Assembly: GCF_002583555.1 (NCBI RefSeq)
Contig: NZ_BEGX01000032.1
Span: forward strand, 1 to 64,000
Length of the DNA: 64,000 nucleotides
Source: Pseudonocardia sp. N23
GTDB taxonomy: Bacteria > Actinomycetota > Actinomycetes > Mycobacteriales > Pseudonocardiaceae
Direction: 5' to 3'
Shown here one piece after another: positions 1 through 6,871 of this stretch (position 1 is the stretch's first letter; each line of letters starts with the position of its first letter). The notes beneath the pieces were generated by a model, which worked only from the letters and a program-made list of their open reading frames with translations, was not told where the DNA came from and made no database searches. The position numbers were made by a program, and so were the translations under genes.

Positions 1-535
1 CCGGTGCTGTGTTGCCTGCCAGGGCCTGCCGTGCTGTGGAGATTCGGAGGGGAGCTCCGGTAGCCGCCGGACTCCCCTCCCCCACACCCCTTGCGTGCGT
101 GGGTGTCTGAGATGCGTGGCGGGCGTCGGTGCGCCAGCGCTGCGCCGTCTCACGGACCACGCCGAAGCGACGCATCAACTCCGCCGCGCTCATTCCCCCC
201 GCAGCGGCGCGGCGGCCGGCCGCGGCCCGCTCGCGCTGCCCGTCCGGCGGGAGCAGCCCGAGCCGGGCGTCCACGAGCTCGAGGCCGCGTTGGTGGCGTA
301 GCGCGTTCCGTTCGGCCGGGGTCGTGCCGCCGGCGATGCCCTCCGGCAGCACCCGCAGGGCGTAGTCGAGGCACTGGGTTCGGACGGGGCAGCCCGCGCA
401 GACCCGCTTCGCTGCGGTGACCTGACGGTCGAAGGCGGTGCCGCGGTCGGTCTCGGGGAAGAACAGGTCCGGGTCGACCTGGACACACAGCGCGTCAGCG
501 CGCCAGTTCCGGGCCTCGTTACGCGCGGTGGTCAT
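1..535 (-). CDS. WhiB-like Fe-S protein with C-terminal HTH-like extension (partial, 3' end beyond window)
   Basis: WhiB-family proteins bind a 4Fe-4S cluster through four cysteines and act as transcription regulators, often with a sigma factor. Here the cysteines are C17, C46, C49 and C55 in the expected C..CxxC.....C spacing (VCAGCPVRTQC). The turn that normally reads GVWGG is GIAGG, so the conserved Trp is missing. After about residue 115 comes a short helix-turn-helix-like stretch (AAELMRRFGVVRETAQRW) and then a Pro/Ala/Gly-rich tail still open at base 1 (at least 178 residues). The ATG at 535 overlaps the stop of the upstream membrane gene as ATGA, so translation is probably coupled. WhiB-like genes of this kind occur on actinobacterial plasmids, phages and integrative elements. 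Confidence 0.85.
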   Translation of the reverse strand, partial: MTTARNEARNWRADALCVQVDPDLFFPETDRGTAFDRQVTAAKRVCAGCPVRTQCLDYALRVLPEGIAGGTTPAERNALRHQRGLELVDARLGLLPPDGQRERAAAGRRAAAGGMSAAELMRRFGVVRETAQRWRTDARHASQTPTHARGVGEGSPAATGAPLRISTARQALAGNTAP

Positions 536-768
536 CCCACCGCCTCCGAACCCGCCGGCGGCTGGTGGTTGAGCGCCGGGGTGGTCGAGTCGTCCACCGT
601 CGACAGGAACGACGCCACCGCCTCCGGCAACCCCTGCCCCGCCGGAGTCGCCACGAACAACACCAACGCGACCAGCGAGAACACCACCGCACCCGCCGGG
701 ACGCGGCACTTCGCACAGATCACCGCGCCGACGATCGCGAACACGATCAGCACACCCACGCTGCTCAC
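532..768 (-). CDS. Small membrane protein of the integrated element
   Basis: A 78-residue protein with two predicted membrane segments, about residues 2-18 and 23-43, separated by a short CAKCR turn, followed by a hydrophilic tail of about 35 residues. The GTG start at 768 overlaps the stop of the upstream HTH gene as GTGA, and its own stop overlaps the WhiB start as ATGA. It is therefore the middle gene of a three-gene coupled operon. I do not recognise a family. Small membrane proteins in this position are common in actinobacterial integrative elements, but their role (immunity, pore or none) cannot be read from the sequence. An upstream in-frame start at 828 is rejected because it would lie well inside the HTH gene. 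Confidence 0.6.
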   Translation of the reverse strand: MSSVGVLIVFAIVGAVICAKCRVPAGAVVFSLVALVLFVATPAGQGLPEAVASFLSTVDDSTTPALNHQPPAGSEAVG

Positions 769-1103
769 GCCACACCGTCCGGGACTGTGCGACCCCAGGT
801 GTCCACGACGTCCGAGCACTCGACACACCCTCCTGCCGCGCGTGCCCTCCTCAGAAGTTCGTCGACGGCCTCTGCGGGGACCACGTAGCGCCCTTGGCCG
901 CGTCCGGCTCGCATCTGGACCGCAGGAAAGGCGTCGGCCTGGACAAGCCTGTAGAGGTGCTCCTTCGAGACGCTGAGGAGCGCCGCGGCTTCCGGGATCG
1001 AGTAGGTAGGCACCCCATCTGCACGCTTTTGCAGCGCCTTCCGCAACGTTCGTGCTTGAAGAACGTCCCTCCAGCTTTCGGCCTGAACGGCGTCGTCACT
1101 CAT
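765..1103 (-). CDS. Excisionase-family helix-turn-helix DNA-binding protein
   Basis: A 112-residue protein whose centre (about residues 35-90) matches the excisionase/MerR-type HTH: SIPEAAALLSVSKEHLYRL, then a wing ending in GRYVVPAEAVDELL. Such proteins act as recombination directionality factors (Xis) or as small repressors. The ATG at 1103 has an AGGAGG six bases upstream and is preferred over an in-frame ATG at 1124. It is the first gene of a coupled operon with the membrane protein and the WhiB-like gene. Given the integrase 2.2 kb away it may be the element's Xis, but it is not adjacent to int as Xis genes usually are. A role as local transcription regulator is equally possible. Confidence 0.75.
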   Translation of the reverse strand: MSDDAVQAESWRDVLQARTLRKALQKRADGVPTYSIPEAAALLSVSKEHLYRLVQADAFPAVQMRAGRGQGRYVVPAEAVDELLRRARAAGGCVECSDVVDTWGRTVPDGVA

Positions 1104-1163
1104 AGTTCCCTCCTGCGTCTGCAAACGGGTGCATTCACAATTGCGAACGCCATCCCGTCACAC

Positions 1164-1216
1164 TCTGTACAAGTCGTGACCTGCACAGACAACAGAACCG
1201 CAGTTTGCAGTGCAGG
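1164..1216. promoter_or_regulatory. Candidate promoter and operator in front of the HTH-membrane-WhiB operon
   Basis: On the minus strand TTGTCT (1192-1187) and TACAGA (1169-1164) are separated by 17 bp, a reasonable -35/-10 pair about 60 nt upstream of the HTH gene start. A perfect inverted repeat CCTGCAC (1180-1186) and GTGCAGG (1210-1216), with a 23-nt spacer, flanks the -35 box. This suits binding of an autoregulator. It is pattern-based only. Confidence 0.35.
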
Positions 1217-1231
1217 AACAGGAGACTCCGT

Positions 1232-1260
1232 GTAACTAGACGTAACGGGGCAGCAGTTAC
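1232..1260. promoter_or_regulatory. GTAAC/GTTAC repeats, candidate operator of the HTH-TPR regulator
   Basis: GTAAC occurs at 1232-1236 and 1242-1246, exactly one helical turn apart, and its reverse complement GTTAC at 1256-1260. The three sites lie in the divergent intergenic region, 62-90 bp upstream of the regulator start. The phased arrangement suggests a protein-binding site, perhaps for the regulator itself. Confidence 0.35.
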
Positions 1261-1321
1261 GCCTTCTCGTCGTAGGCAAGATATGCAACAATTGCTTCTC
1301 ATCCACCCCGCCGGAGGACTA

Positions 1322-2482
1322 ATGTCTTCTCCACTCCGGGACGCACGCCTCTCCCGCGGTTGGTCTTCGACGAGATTGCGACATGAACTCACCCTCGCCG
1401 CCAGACGCCTGAATGTCCCGATCGCGACGGACGCGAGCCTCCGCGTCCTCATCTCCCGTTGGGAGAACGGTCACGCCTCTCCGGACCCGGTGAACCGACT
1501 GCTCCTTCTGGAGGTCCTGCACCTCGACGCCGCAGCTCTCGGGTTCGAAGAACCGGTTGACTCATCGCACAGCGACGTCGCCGGGCTACTGACACAGGCC
1601 ATTCGACGGAACCAACCGCCAGTAGCCGTCGTCAACTACTTCGCCCGACAGCTGGCGGACCACGTCATGCTGGACAACCTCGCCGGCCCGGCCCACCTGC
1701 TGGACACGGTGATCGGCCAGCTCCGCCAAGTTGAACTGCTCGCGGAGTGCGGCGCGACTGATGTTGCCGAGGTCGCCTCTCGTTATGCGGAGTTCTGCGG
1801 CTGGCTCCACCAGGACGTGGGGCGCAACGGCGAGGCTCTGCGGTTGACCAGCCGGTCGGTGGATTTCGCTGAGATGGCGGGGAATCTTGAGCTTGCGACA
1901 TACAACCGGATGCGAAAGGCCAACTTGCTAGCGGTGGCCGGCGAACTCCAGCTGGCAGCGTCGGTGGCCGGTCGAGCCCTGGACGACGCCTCGAGGCACT
2001 TCCCACATCTCGTGCCTGTCTGCCTTCGCCAACACGCCCTCACGTCGGCCCGGCTGAAGGATGAGCATGGGGCTCGCGCATCGATCGAGCGAGCATTAGC
2101 GCTGACAGCCGAGTCCGTCGATGGGTCCGGCCTCGCCACCTACTGCACGACCGGCTACGTGCAGATGGAGGCTGCACTGTGCCTCCTGGTACTGCGGCTG
2201 CCTGCTGAGGCAGCCAACGTGTGCGCCGAGGCGCTCAGCACCTGGCCATCCACATTGGTTCGTGATCGCACCGTGTGCCATGCCCGGCATGCCATCGCGC
2301 TCCTTGAACTACGTGAGTTCGAAGAGGCGTGCCGGACAGCGATGCTGGCGCTCGACGGCGTACGGTCGGCACCGTCGGGACGGGTGCTGCAACAGCTGCG
2401 CCTCGTCGTAAATCGCCTCCATCCGGTAGGCCGCAACGCGTATGTTCGTGAGCTGACCGAGGCGCTTGCGGAGGTCGTCTAA
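1322..2482 (+). CDS. XRE-type HTH regulator with a TPR-like C-terminal domain
   Basis: A 386-residue protein. Residues 1-60 look like an XRE-type HTH (RDARLSRGWSSTRLRHEL, then VLISRWENGHASPD, the recognition-helix region). Residues about 90-380 are all-helical with repeated Ala/Leu patterns typical of TPR arrays (for example AASVAGRALDDA, ASIERALALTAE and AANVCAEALSTW). This architecture is common in Streptomyces and relatives, where the TPR part senses a peptide or protein partner. The ATG at 1322 is preceded by GGAGGAC. The stop lies 17 bp before the creatininase-family gene on the same strand, so the two probably form an operon. The ligand and targets are unknown. Confidence 0.75.
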   Translation: MSSPLRDARLSRGWSSTRLRHELTLAARRLNVPIATDASLRVLISRWENGHASPDPVNRLLLLEVLHLDAAALGFEEPVDSSHSDVAGLLTQAIRRNQPPVAVVNYFARQLADHVMLDNLAGPAHLLDTVIGQLRQVELLAECGATDVAEVASRYAEFCGWLHQDVGRNGEALRLTSRSVDFAEMAGNLELATYNRMRKANLLAVAGELQLAASVAGRALDDASRHFPHLVPVCLRQHALTSARLKDEHGARASIERALALTAESVDGSGLATYCTTGYVQMEAALCLLVLRLPAEAANVCAEALSTWPSTLVRDRTVCHARHAIALLELREFEEACRTAMLALDGVRSAPSGRVLQQLRLVVNRLHPVGRNAYVRELTEALAEVV

Positions 2483-2499
2483 GCCAGGAGGATCCGCCG

Positions 2500-3210
2500 G
2501 TGCTCATCTCGACCGCGACGTCGACGGACGAGGCGACGCGGTCGGCGAAGGTCGCAGTTCTGCCGGTGGGCAGCTTCGAGCAACACGGGTCGCATCTGCC
2601 TCTGTCGACCGACACCTTGATCGCTGCGACGATCGCTCATCGGATCGCCACCGACTACCGTCTACTGCTTCTTCCCCCCGTGACCATAAGTTGCTCGCAC
2701 GAGCACTCCGGATTCGCCGGAACGGTAAGCATCTCGGCGAGCACACTTAACGCGATAGTCACCGATATCGCTGCGTCACTCAGGCAGGGAGGAGTGCCGC
2801 GGCTCGCGATCGTCAACGCGCATGGGGGAAACTACGTCCTCTCGAACGTTGTACAACAAGCGAATGTATGTGGAACATCGACCATCCTCTTTCCTCGGTC
2901 AGACGATTGGTCCGACGCACGTCGCAGGGCCGGCGTGACGACGAACAACCACGAGGACATGCACGCCGGTGAGGCTGAGACGTCCATTCTTCTCGCAGCG
3001 CACCCGGAAAGCGTTCGACCTGAGTACAGAGATGCCGACAACAGTGTCGACGATCGACGCCATTTGCTGACCATTGGTATGTCCACTCTGGCGCCAGATG
3101 GGGTCATTGGGCGACCGTCGCTTGCCTCAGCCGAGAAGGGCAAAGCACTCCTGGACGCATTCTCGGAGCTATTTGCTTCACACCTCGAGTTACTGAAGGA
3201 TCTCGAGTAA
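2500..3210 (+). CDS. Creatininase-family metal-dependent amidohydrolase
   Basis: A 236-residue protein of the creatininase/MftE-like family. Family motifs are present: PVGSFEQHGSHLPLSTD (residues 22-38) supplies the expected metal ligands E27, H29 and D38, IVNAHGGN lies at 104-111, and DMHAGEAETS at 153-162 supplies H155 and an acidic ligand. Family members hydrolyse cyclic amides or cleave peptides at the C terminus (MftE), so the substrate cannot be assigned. GTG at 2500 is preceded by AGGAGG with eight intervening bases. It follows the HTH-TPR regulator by 17 bp. No mycofactocin or creatine genes are nearby, and its presence on an integrated element argues against a housekeeping role. Codon use looks less GC-biased than in the core genes. 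Confidence 0.8.
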   Translation: MLISTATSTDEATRSAKVAVLPVGSFEQHGSHLPLSTDTLIAATIAHRIATDYRLLLLPPVTISCSHEHSGFAGTVSISASTLNAIVTDIAASLRQGGVPRLAIVNAHGGNYVLSNVVQQANVCGTSTILFPRSDDWSDARRRAGVTTNNHEDMHAGEAETSILLAAHPESVRPEYRDADNSVDDRRHLLTIGMSTLAPDGVIGRPSLASAEKGKALLDAFSELFASHLELLKDLE

Positions 3211-3307
3211 ACAAGCAACTCACCACTCTCGCGGTCAGCGGTTGGAGACCTTGAGGAACCCGCCGAAACGGACCTGGAGCCCGAGGCCGCCCTACCTACT
3301 GCTGGGC

Positions 3308-4639
3308 CTAACCTTCGACGCGCGACTGCGGCAGCGTCATGCGGCTCCCCAAAATCTCGGACGCTTTGCGGTCCGACTCACCCACCCATGCCGCGTAGAC
3401 GCGAAGCGTCGTAGTGCCGCCGCCGCCGTGGCCAAGGCGGCCAGCGACCGTGCGCAGGTCCACGCCCGCAGTGAGAAGCTCCGTCGCCGAGTAGTGCCGC
3501 AAGGCGTGCAGACGAGTCTCGATGCCGACGCCCCTGCACATCCGGCCGTAGCGATGCGTCACGGCGCTGGGATCCGCCGGCCGAGTCCGCAGCGGATCAT
3601 ACGAGAAGAGATACGTGTCATTCCGTGGCTCGGCGCCCACTGCTCGCACTTGTTCTTCATAACGCTGCCGGTGCTCGGCAAGCATGGCCACCGTCGCCGT
3701 ATCCAAGGCGATCCGACGCATCTGGTGGGTCTTTGTATCCTTCTCGATCCGCTGGGCTCCGGAACGTATGAAGTTCCGCCGGATGGCAACCATGCCTGCG
3801 TCAAGCTCGACATCGGACCAACGAAGCGCGAGTGCTTCTGCGCGACGCATCCCTGTCACCATCACCAGCCAGACGAGAGCGCCCCAGTCCGAGTCTTGTC
3901 GCCACGCAGTTTCCAGAATCAACGCAGCCTCGGCAGCACTCGGCGGGTCAGGCTGCGGCCGAGGCTGCCGCGGCTTGCGCGCCTTCTCCGCCGGATTCGT
4001 GCGTATCCATTCCCACCTGACAGCGGCGGCCAAGGCGGCGCTGATGATCCAATGGACCTGCCGGATCGTCGACGCCGCCATCGGACGGCACGAGTGCGGC
4101 GGGCATTCGACCACCGTGCAGCCCGCTGCGTCGCACTCATGCGGCTCAGGCCCTGGTCGTCCGGGACGCCGTTTATGACGCACCACTCGGCATTCGTGCG
4201 GCCTACTCGTCCGGTGATCCACGGCGCCTTCACGCCCGTCGCACAGCTGACCGCAGCGACGGAGGTCCGCGTAGAACTCCTCCAGGACCTGCGTGGTGAC
4301 CTTGGCGATCGGCACATGCCCCAGCCGGGGGTCGATGACGCGCCGGACGTATCCGCGATACCCCTCCATCGTCGACGCTTCCGCCTCATGCGTGCGCAGC
4401 CAGGACGTCAGGGCAGTGCCGAACGTCGCCTTCGTCCGAGGGTTGCGCTGCTCGTCGACAGTTCCCAGCAGGCGCGTGAGGATCTTTTGCGCCTCGCGCT
4501 CGTCCCGCGTGGACTCAGTGAGGTAGTTCGGTTTGCCCGTCACCGGGTCGACACCCGCGTACACAAGGACCTGGAACGAGTTCCCACGGCGGCGGACGTG
4601 ACCGCGAGGGCGCGAAGGCTTTCCGCTGGTCCGGGCCAC
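3308..4639 (-). CDS. int: Tyrosine recombinase (phage/ICE-type integrase)
   Basis: A 443-residue site-specific recombinase. An N-terminal arm-binding region (1-60) and a core-binding SAM-like domain (about 70-215) precede the catalytic domain (about 230-430). Catalytic residues visible are R265 (TGMRRAEAL), K303, H378 and R381 (LHALRHY), H404 (LGHGG) and the nucleophile Y415 (RVYAAW). Residues 129-184 form an insertion with seven Cys and several His (RRCGQLC, PHEC, PHSC), which may bind zinc. I recall similar Cys-rich insertions in other actinobacterial integrases. The gene sits 85 bp from the tRNA-Lys 3' end, so that tRNA is the likely attachment site. Upstream of the start is the short interval 4640-4724 with no further gene. 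Confidence 0.95.
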   Translation of the reverse strand: MARTSGKPSRPRGHVRRRGNSFQVLVYAGVDPVTGKPNYLTESTRDEREAQKILTRLLGTVDEQRNPRTKATFGTALTSWLRTHEAEASTMEGYRGYVRRVIDPRLGHVPIAKVTTQVLEEFYADLRRCGQLCDGREGAVDHRTSRPHECRVVRHKRRPGRPGPEPHECDAAGCTVVECPPHSCRPMAASTIRQVHWIISAALAAAVRWEWIRTNPAEKARKPRQPRPQPDPPSAAEAALILETAWRQDSDWGALVWLVMVTGMRRAEALALRWSDVELDAGMVAIRRNFIRSGAQRIEKDTKTHQMRRIALDTATVAMLAEHRQRYEEQVRAVGAEPRNDTYLFSYDPLRTRPADPSAVTHRYGRMCRGVGIETRLHALRHYSATELLTAGVDLRTVAGRLGHGGGGTTTLRVYAAWVGESDRKASEILGSRMTLPQSRVEG

Positions 4640-4724
4640 GGGTAAAGCATAGCCGATGACACTGTCATTGACAGGCTTCGCTCGGCAGCGCCGTAGACGA
4701 CATGAACGTGCAGGTCAGTAACGG

Positions 4725-4770
4725 TGGGCCCCCGGGGGATCGAACCCCGAACCCGCGGATTAAAAGTCCG
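4725..4770 (-). other. Putative attachment site (attR/attL) overlapping the tRNA-Lys 3' half
   Basis: The integrase gene ends the element next to the tRNA 3' end, and such integrases usually recombine in the anticodon-to-3'-end segment, which remains intact in the hybrid site. The exact core cannot be set because the other copy is outside the window. Confidence 0.4.
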
Positions 4771-4797
4771 CTGCTCTGCCGATTGAGCTAGAGGCCC
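4725..4797 (-). tRNA. tRNA-Lys (anticodon UUU)
   Basis: The minus strand folds into a complete cloverleaf. The acceptor stem pairs GGGCCTC with GGGGCCC (one T-G pair), the D stem is GCTC/GAGC, the anticodon stem is GCGGA/TCCGC with loop CTTTTAA (anticodon TTT), and the T stem is CGGGG/CCCCG with loop TTCGATC. The discriminator base is A at 4725. CCA is not encoded; the next bases are CCG. Confidence 0.97.
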
Positions 4798-4939
4798 CGC
4801 GAGCGCCGCAGCGCCCACGCCAGACTACGACGTACCACCACCTTGCACCGCGACCCCACCGGGACGAGCCGGTGACCTTCGTCGCGCCGCCACCCCTCCC
4901 TGACGTCTGTCACTGTGCGTCATCGGCGATCCTGCTCCG

Positions 4940-5527
4940 ATGCGTGCATTGCGGACTTCCGCGACGTTTCTGATCGCCGCCCTCGTGCTCGTCGGCTGCG
5001 CGAACTCCGAGCGCCCGTCGGACGCGCCCGCCACCGCGGCGACCGCCCAGACCCGCACCGCGGACGTCGCCAAGGAGTTCTCCGCCTCCGACACGGCCGC
5101 GATCACCTACAAGCCCGATCTCGTGCCGGTGGGCGCCTCCGTGGCGGTGTCGTCGCGGTCGGGGGGCGGGTCGTCGACTGTCACGCTGACGGTCACGGGC
5201 CTGGAGCCCGACCACCACTACGGCGCGCACGCCCACAGCAAGCCCTGCGGCGCAGCGGCTGCCGACTCCGGGCCGCACTTCCAGAACAAGAAGGACCCGG
5301 TGACGCCCAGCGTCGACCCCGCCTTCGCCAACCCGCAGAACGAGATCTGGCTCGACCTCTCGACGGGTGGGTCGGGCGCCGCCTCGGCGACGTCGACGGT
5401 GGCGTGGGACTTCACCGACGCGGCGGCGCCGAAGTCGGTGGTGGTGCACGCGAACCACACGTCGATGGAGCCGGGCAAGGCCGGTACGGCGGGTGACCGG
5501 CTGGCCTGCGTGAACGTCGCTTTCTAG
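4940..5527 (+). CDS. sodC: Superoxide dismutase (Cu/Zn-family) lipoprotein, probably copper-only
   Basis: A 195-residue exported protein. Residues 1-20 are a lipoprotein signal ending in the lipobox LVGC (C20), so it should be anchored on the outer face of the membrane. The SOD fold is recognised from GAHAH (two Cu ligands), CG...DSGPHFQ (bridging-His position) and VVHANHTSMEPGKAGTAGDR with the last Cu ligand and active-site loop. The segment that normally holds the other zinc ligands (HxNP..H..GDLGN) reads ANPQNEIWLDL and lacks those His residues, so zinc binding is probably lost, as in Cu-only SODs. Its role would be detoxifying extracellular superoxide. It starts 142 bp from the tRNA, divergently, and ends 19 bp before dusB. 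Confidence 0.8.
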   Translation: MRALRTSATFLIAALVLVGCANSERPSDAPATAATAQTRTADVAKEFSASDTAAITYKPDLVPVGASVAVSSRSGGGSSTVTLTVTGLEPDHHYGAHAHSKPCGAAAADSGPHFQNKKDPVTPSVDPAFANPQNEIWLDLSTGGSGAASATSTVAWDFTDAAAPKSVVVHANHTSMEPGKAGTAGDRLACVNVAF

Positions 5528-5546
5528 ACGGAGGACAATCGGCCGG

Positions 5547-6737
5547 GTGAGCGTGCAGGACCTCGACACCCGCCCGGCCGTCGCCGAGGCAGCACCGGCC
5601 ACCGCGCCGGTCCTGCCGCCGTTGCGTATCGGGAAGTTCTCCGTCGACACCCCGGTGGTGCTGGCGCCGATGGCCGGGATCACGAACCCGGGTTTCCGAC
5701 GGCTGTGCCGCGAGCAGGGCGCGGGCTACTACGTGTGCGAGATGATCACGTCGCGCGGCCTGGTGGAGCGCAACCCGCTGACGTTCCGGATGATCGCGTT
5801 CGACGCCGACGAGCACCCGCGGTCGATGCAGCTGTACGGCGTGGACCCGGCGACGATCGGGGCGGCGGTGAAGATCGTCGCCGAGCGGGATCTGGCCGAC
5901 CACCTGGATCTGAACTTCGGCTGCCCGGTTCCGAAGGTGACGCGCCGGGGCGGCGGGGCGGCGTTGCCGTACAAGCGGAAGCTGTTCGAGCGGATCGTGC
6001 GGGCCGCCGTGGAGAACGCGGCCCCCGCCGGCATCCCGGTGACCGTGAAGATGCGCATCGGGATCGACGACGAGCACCACACGTTCCTGGAGGCCGCGCA
6101 CATCGCGCAGGGGTGCGGCGTGTCGGCCGTGGCACTGCACGCCCGCACGGCGGCGCAGCGCTACTCGGGGACGGCGGACTGGTCGATGATCGCCCGGCTG
6201 CGCGATGCGATGCCCGCGGAGCTGCCGGTTCTCGGCAACGGCGACATCTTCTCCGCCGACGACGCGCTGGCGATGGTGTCGGCCACGGCCTGTGACGGTG
6301 TGGTGATCGGGCGGGGCTGTCTGGGCCGGCCGTGGCTGTTCGCGGACCTGGAGGCGGCCTTCGCGGGCCGGCCGTTGCCGACCCCGCCGAACCTGGGTCG
6401 GGTCGCGGCGACGGTGCGGCGGCATGCGGTGCTGTTGTGCGAGCACATGGGCGACCACAAGGGCATCCGCGACGTCCGCAAACACATCGCCTGGTACCTG
6501 AAGGGCTTCCCGGTGGGCGGCGACATCAGGAAGCGTCTCGGCATGGTCGAGAGCATCGACGAGCTCGACGAGCTGCTGGCGATGCTCGACCACGACGAGC
6601 CGTTTCCGGCCGACGCGGAGGGCCCGCGGGGCCGGCAGGGATCGCCGGGGCGCGTGGTGCTGCCGGAGCACTGGCTCGACGACCCGTGCGATCCGTCGGT
6701 CCCGTTCGGCGCGGAACTGGATCATTCCGGCGGGTGA
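5547..6737 (+). CDS. dusB: tRNA-dihydrouridine synthase
   Basis: A 396-residue FMN enzyme that reduces uridines in the tRNA D loop to dihydrouridine. The TIM-barrel motifs are clear: LAPMAGITNPGFR (about residues 35-47), YVCEMITSRGL, MQLYGVDP, LNFGCPVPKVTRRGGGAAL with the catalytic Cys, VKMRIGID, HARTAAQRYSG, LGNGDIFS and GVVIGRGCLGRPW (FMN phosphate site). The C-terminal helical RNA-binding region (HMGDHKGIRDVRKHIAWYLKGFP) is complete. The GTG start at 5547 follows a GGAGG 19 nt after the sodC stop. The length is normal for the family. Confidence 0.95.
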   Translation: MSVQDLDTRPAVAEAAPATAPVLPPLRIGKFSVDTPVVLAPMAGITNPGFRRLCREQGAGYYVCEMITSRGLVERNPLTFRMIAFDADEHPRSMQLYGVDPATIGAAVKIVAERDLADHLDLNFGCPVPKVTRRGGGAALPYKRKLFERIVRAAVENAAPAGIPVTVKMRIGIDDEHHTFLEAAHIAQGCGVSAVALHARTAAQRYSGTADWSMIARLRDAMPAELPVLGNGDIFSADDALAMVSATACDGVVIGRGCLGRPWLFADLEAAFAGRPLPTPPNLGRVAATVRRHAVLLCEHMGDHKGIRDVRKHIAWYLKGFPVGGDIRKRLGMVESIDELDELLAMLDHDEPFPADAEGPRGRQGSPGRVVLPEHWLDDPCDPSVPFGAELDHSGG

Positions 6738-6871
6738 TCACCTCTACGGCCGGTGCATGCGTTCTCGCCCGGTCGTGTGGAGTCGCGCGCTAAAGGGTTG
6801 TCAGGGCCCGGAAACCTCAAGGGCCACACCCGTCACGACGAGACAATCGGCATGGCGACGGGGGTGATGAC

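Larger units (their letters stand above)
1..4725. mobile_element. Right end of an integrated genetic element inserted at tRNA-Lys
   Basis: A tyrosine recombinase gene lies 85 bp from the 3' end of a tRNA-Lys gene, with its own 3' end pointing away from the tRNA. This is the usual arrangement of actinobacterial integrative elements that recombine into a tRNA 3' end. The interval also holds an excisionase-like HTH gene, a WhiB-like gene, a regulator and a creatininase-family gene, and it includes AT-richer stretches (for example 1120-1330 and 2640-3240) unlike the core genes to the right. The right boundary is placed at the tRNA discriminator base. No second copy of the tRNA 3' end was found to the left, so the element continues beyond base 1. 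No replication or transfer gene is visible here, so the class (AICE, prophage or island) is undecided. Confidence 0.7.

Noticed and set aside
1..4640. Second copy of the tRNA-Lys 3' end as the other att site
   Set aside because: No match to the T-arm and acceptor segment was seen; the left end is probably outside the window.
3242..4645. Long open frame on the plus strand opposite the integrase
   Set aside because: It is a high-GC shadow of the integrase, with Arg/Pro/His-rich composition and no domain similarity, while the minus-strand product carries all recombinase motifs.
6738..6871. Possible c-di-GMP riboswitch before the GGDEF gene
   Set aside because: The interval has a GGGCCC-containing segment, but none of the conserved GEMM core elements could be aligned.
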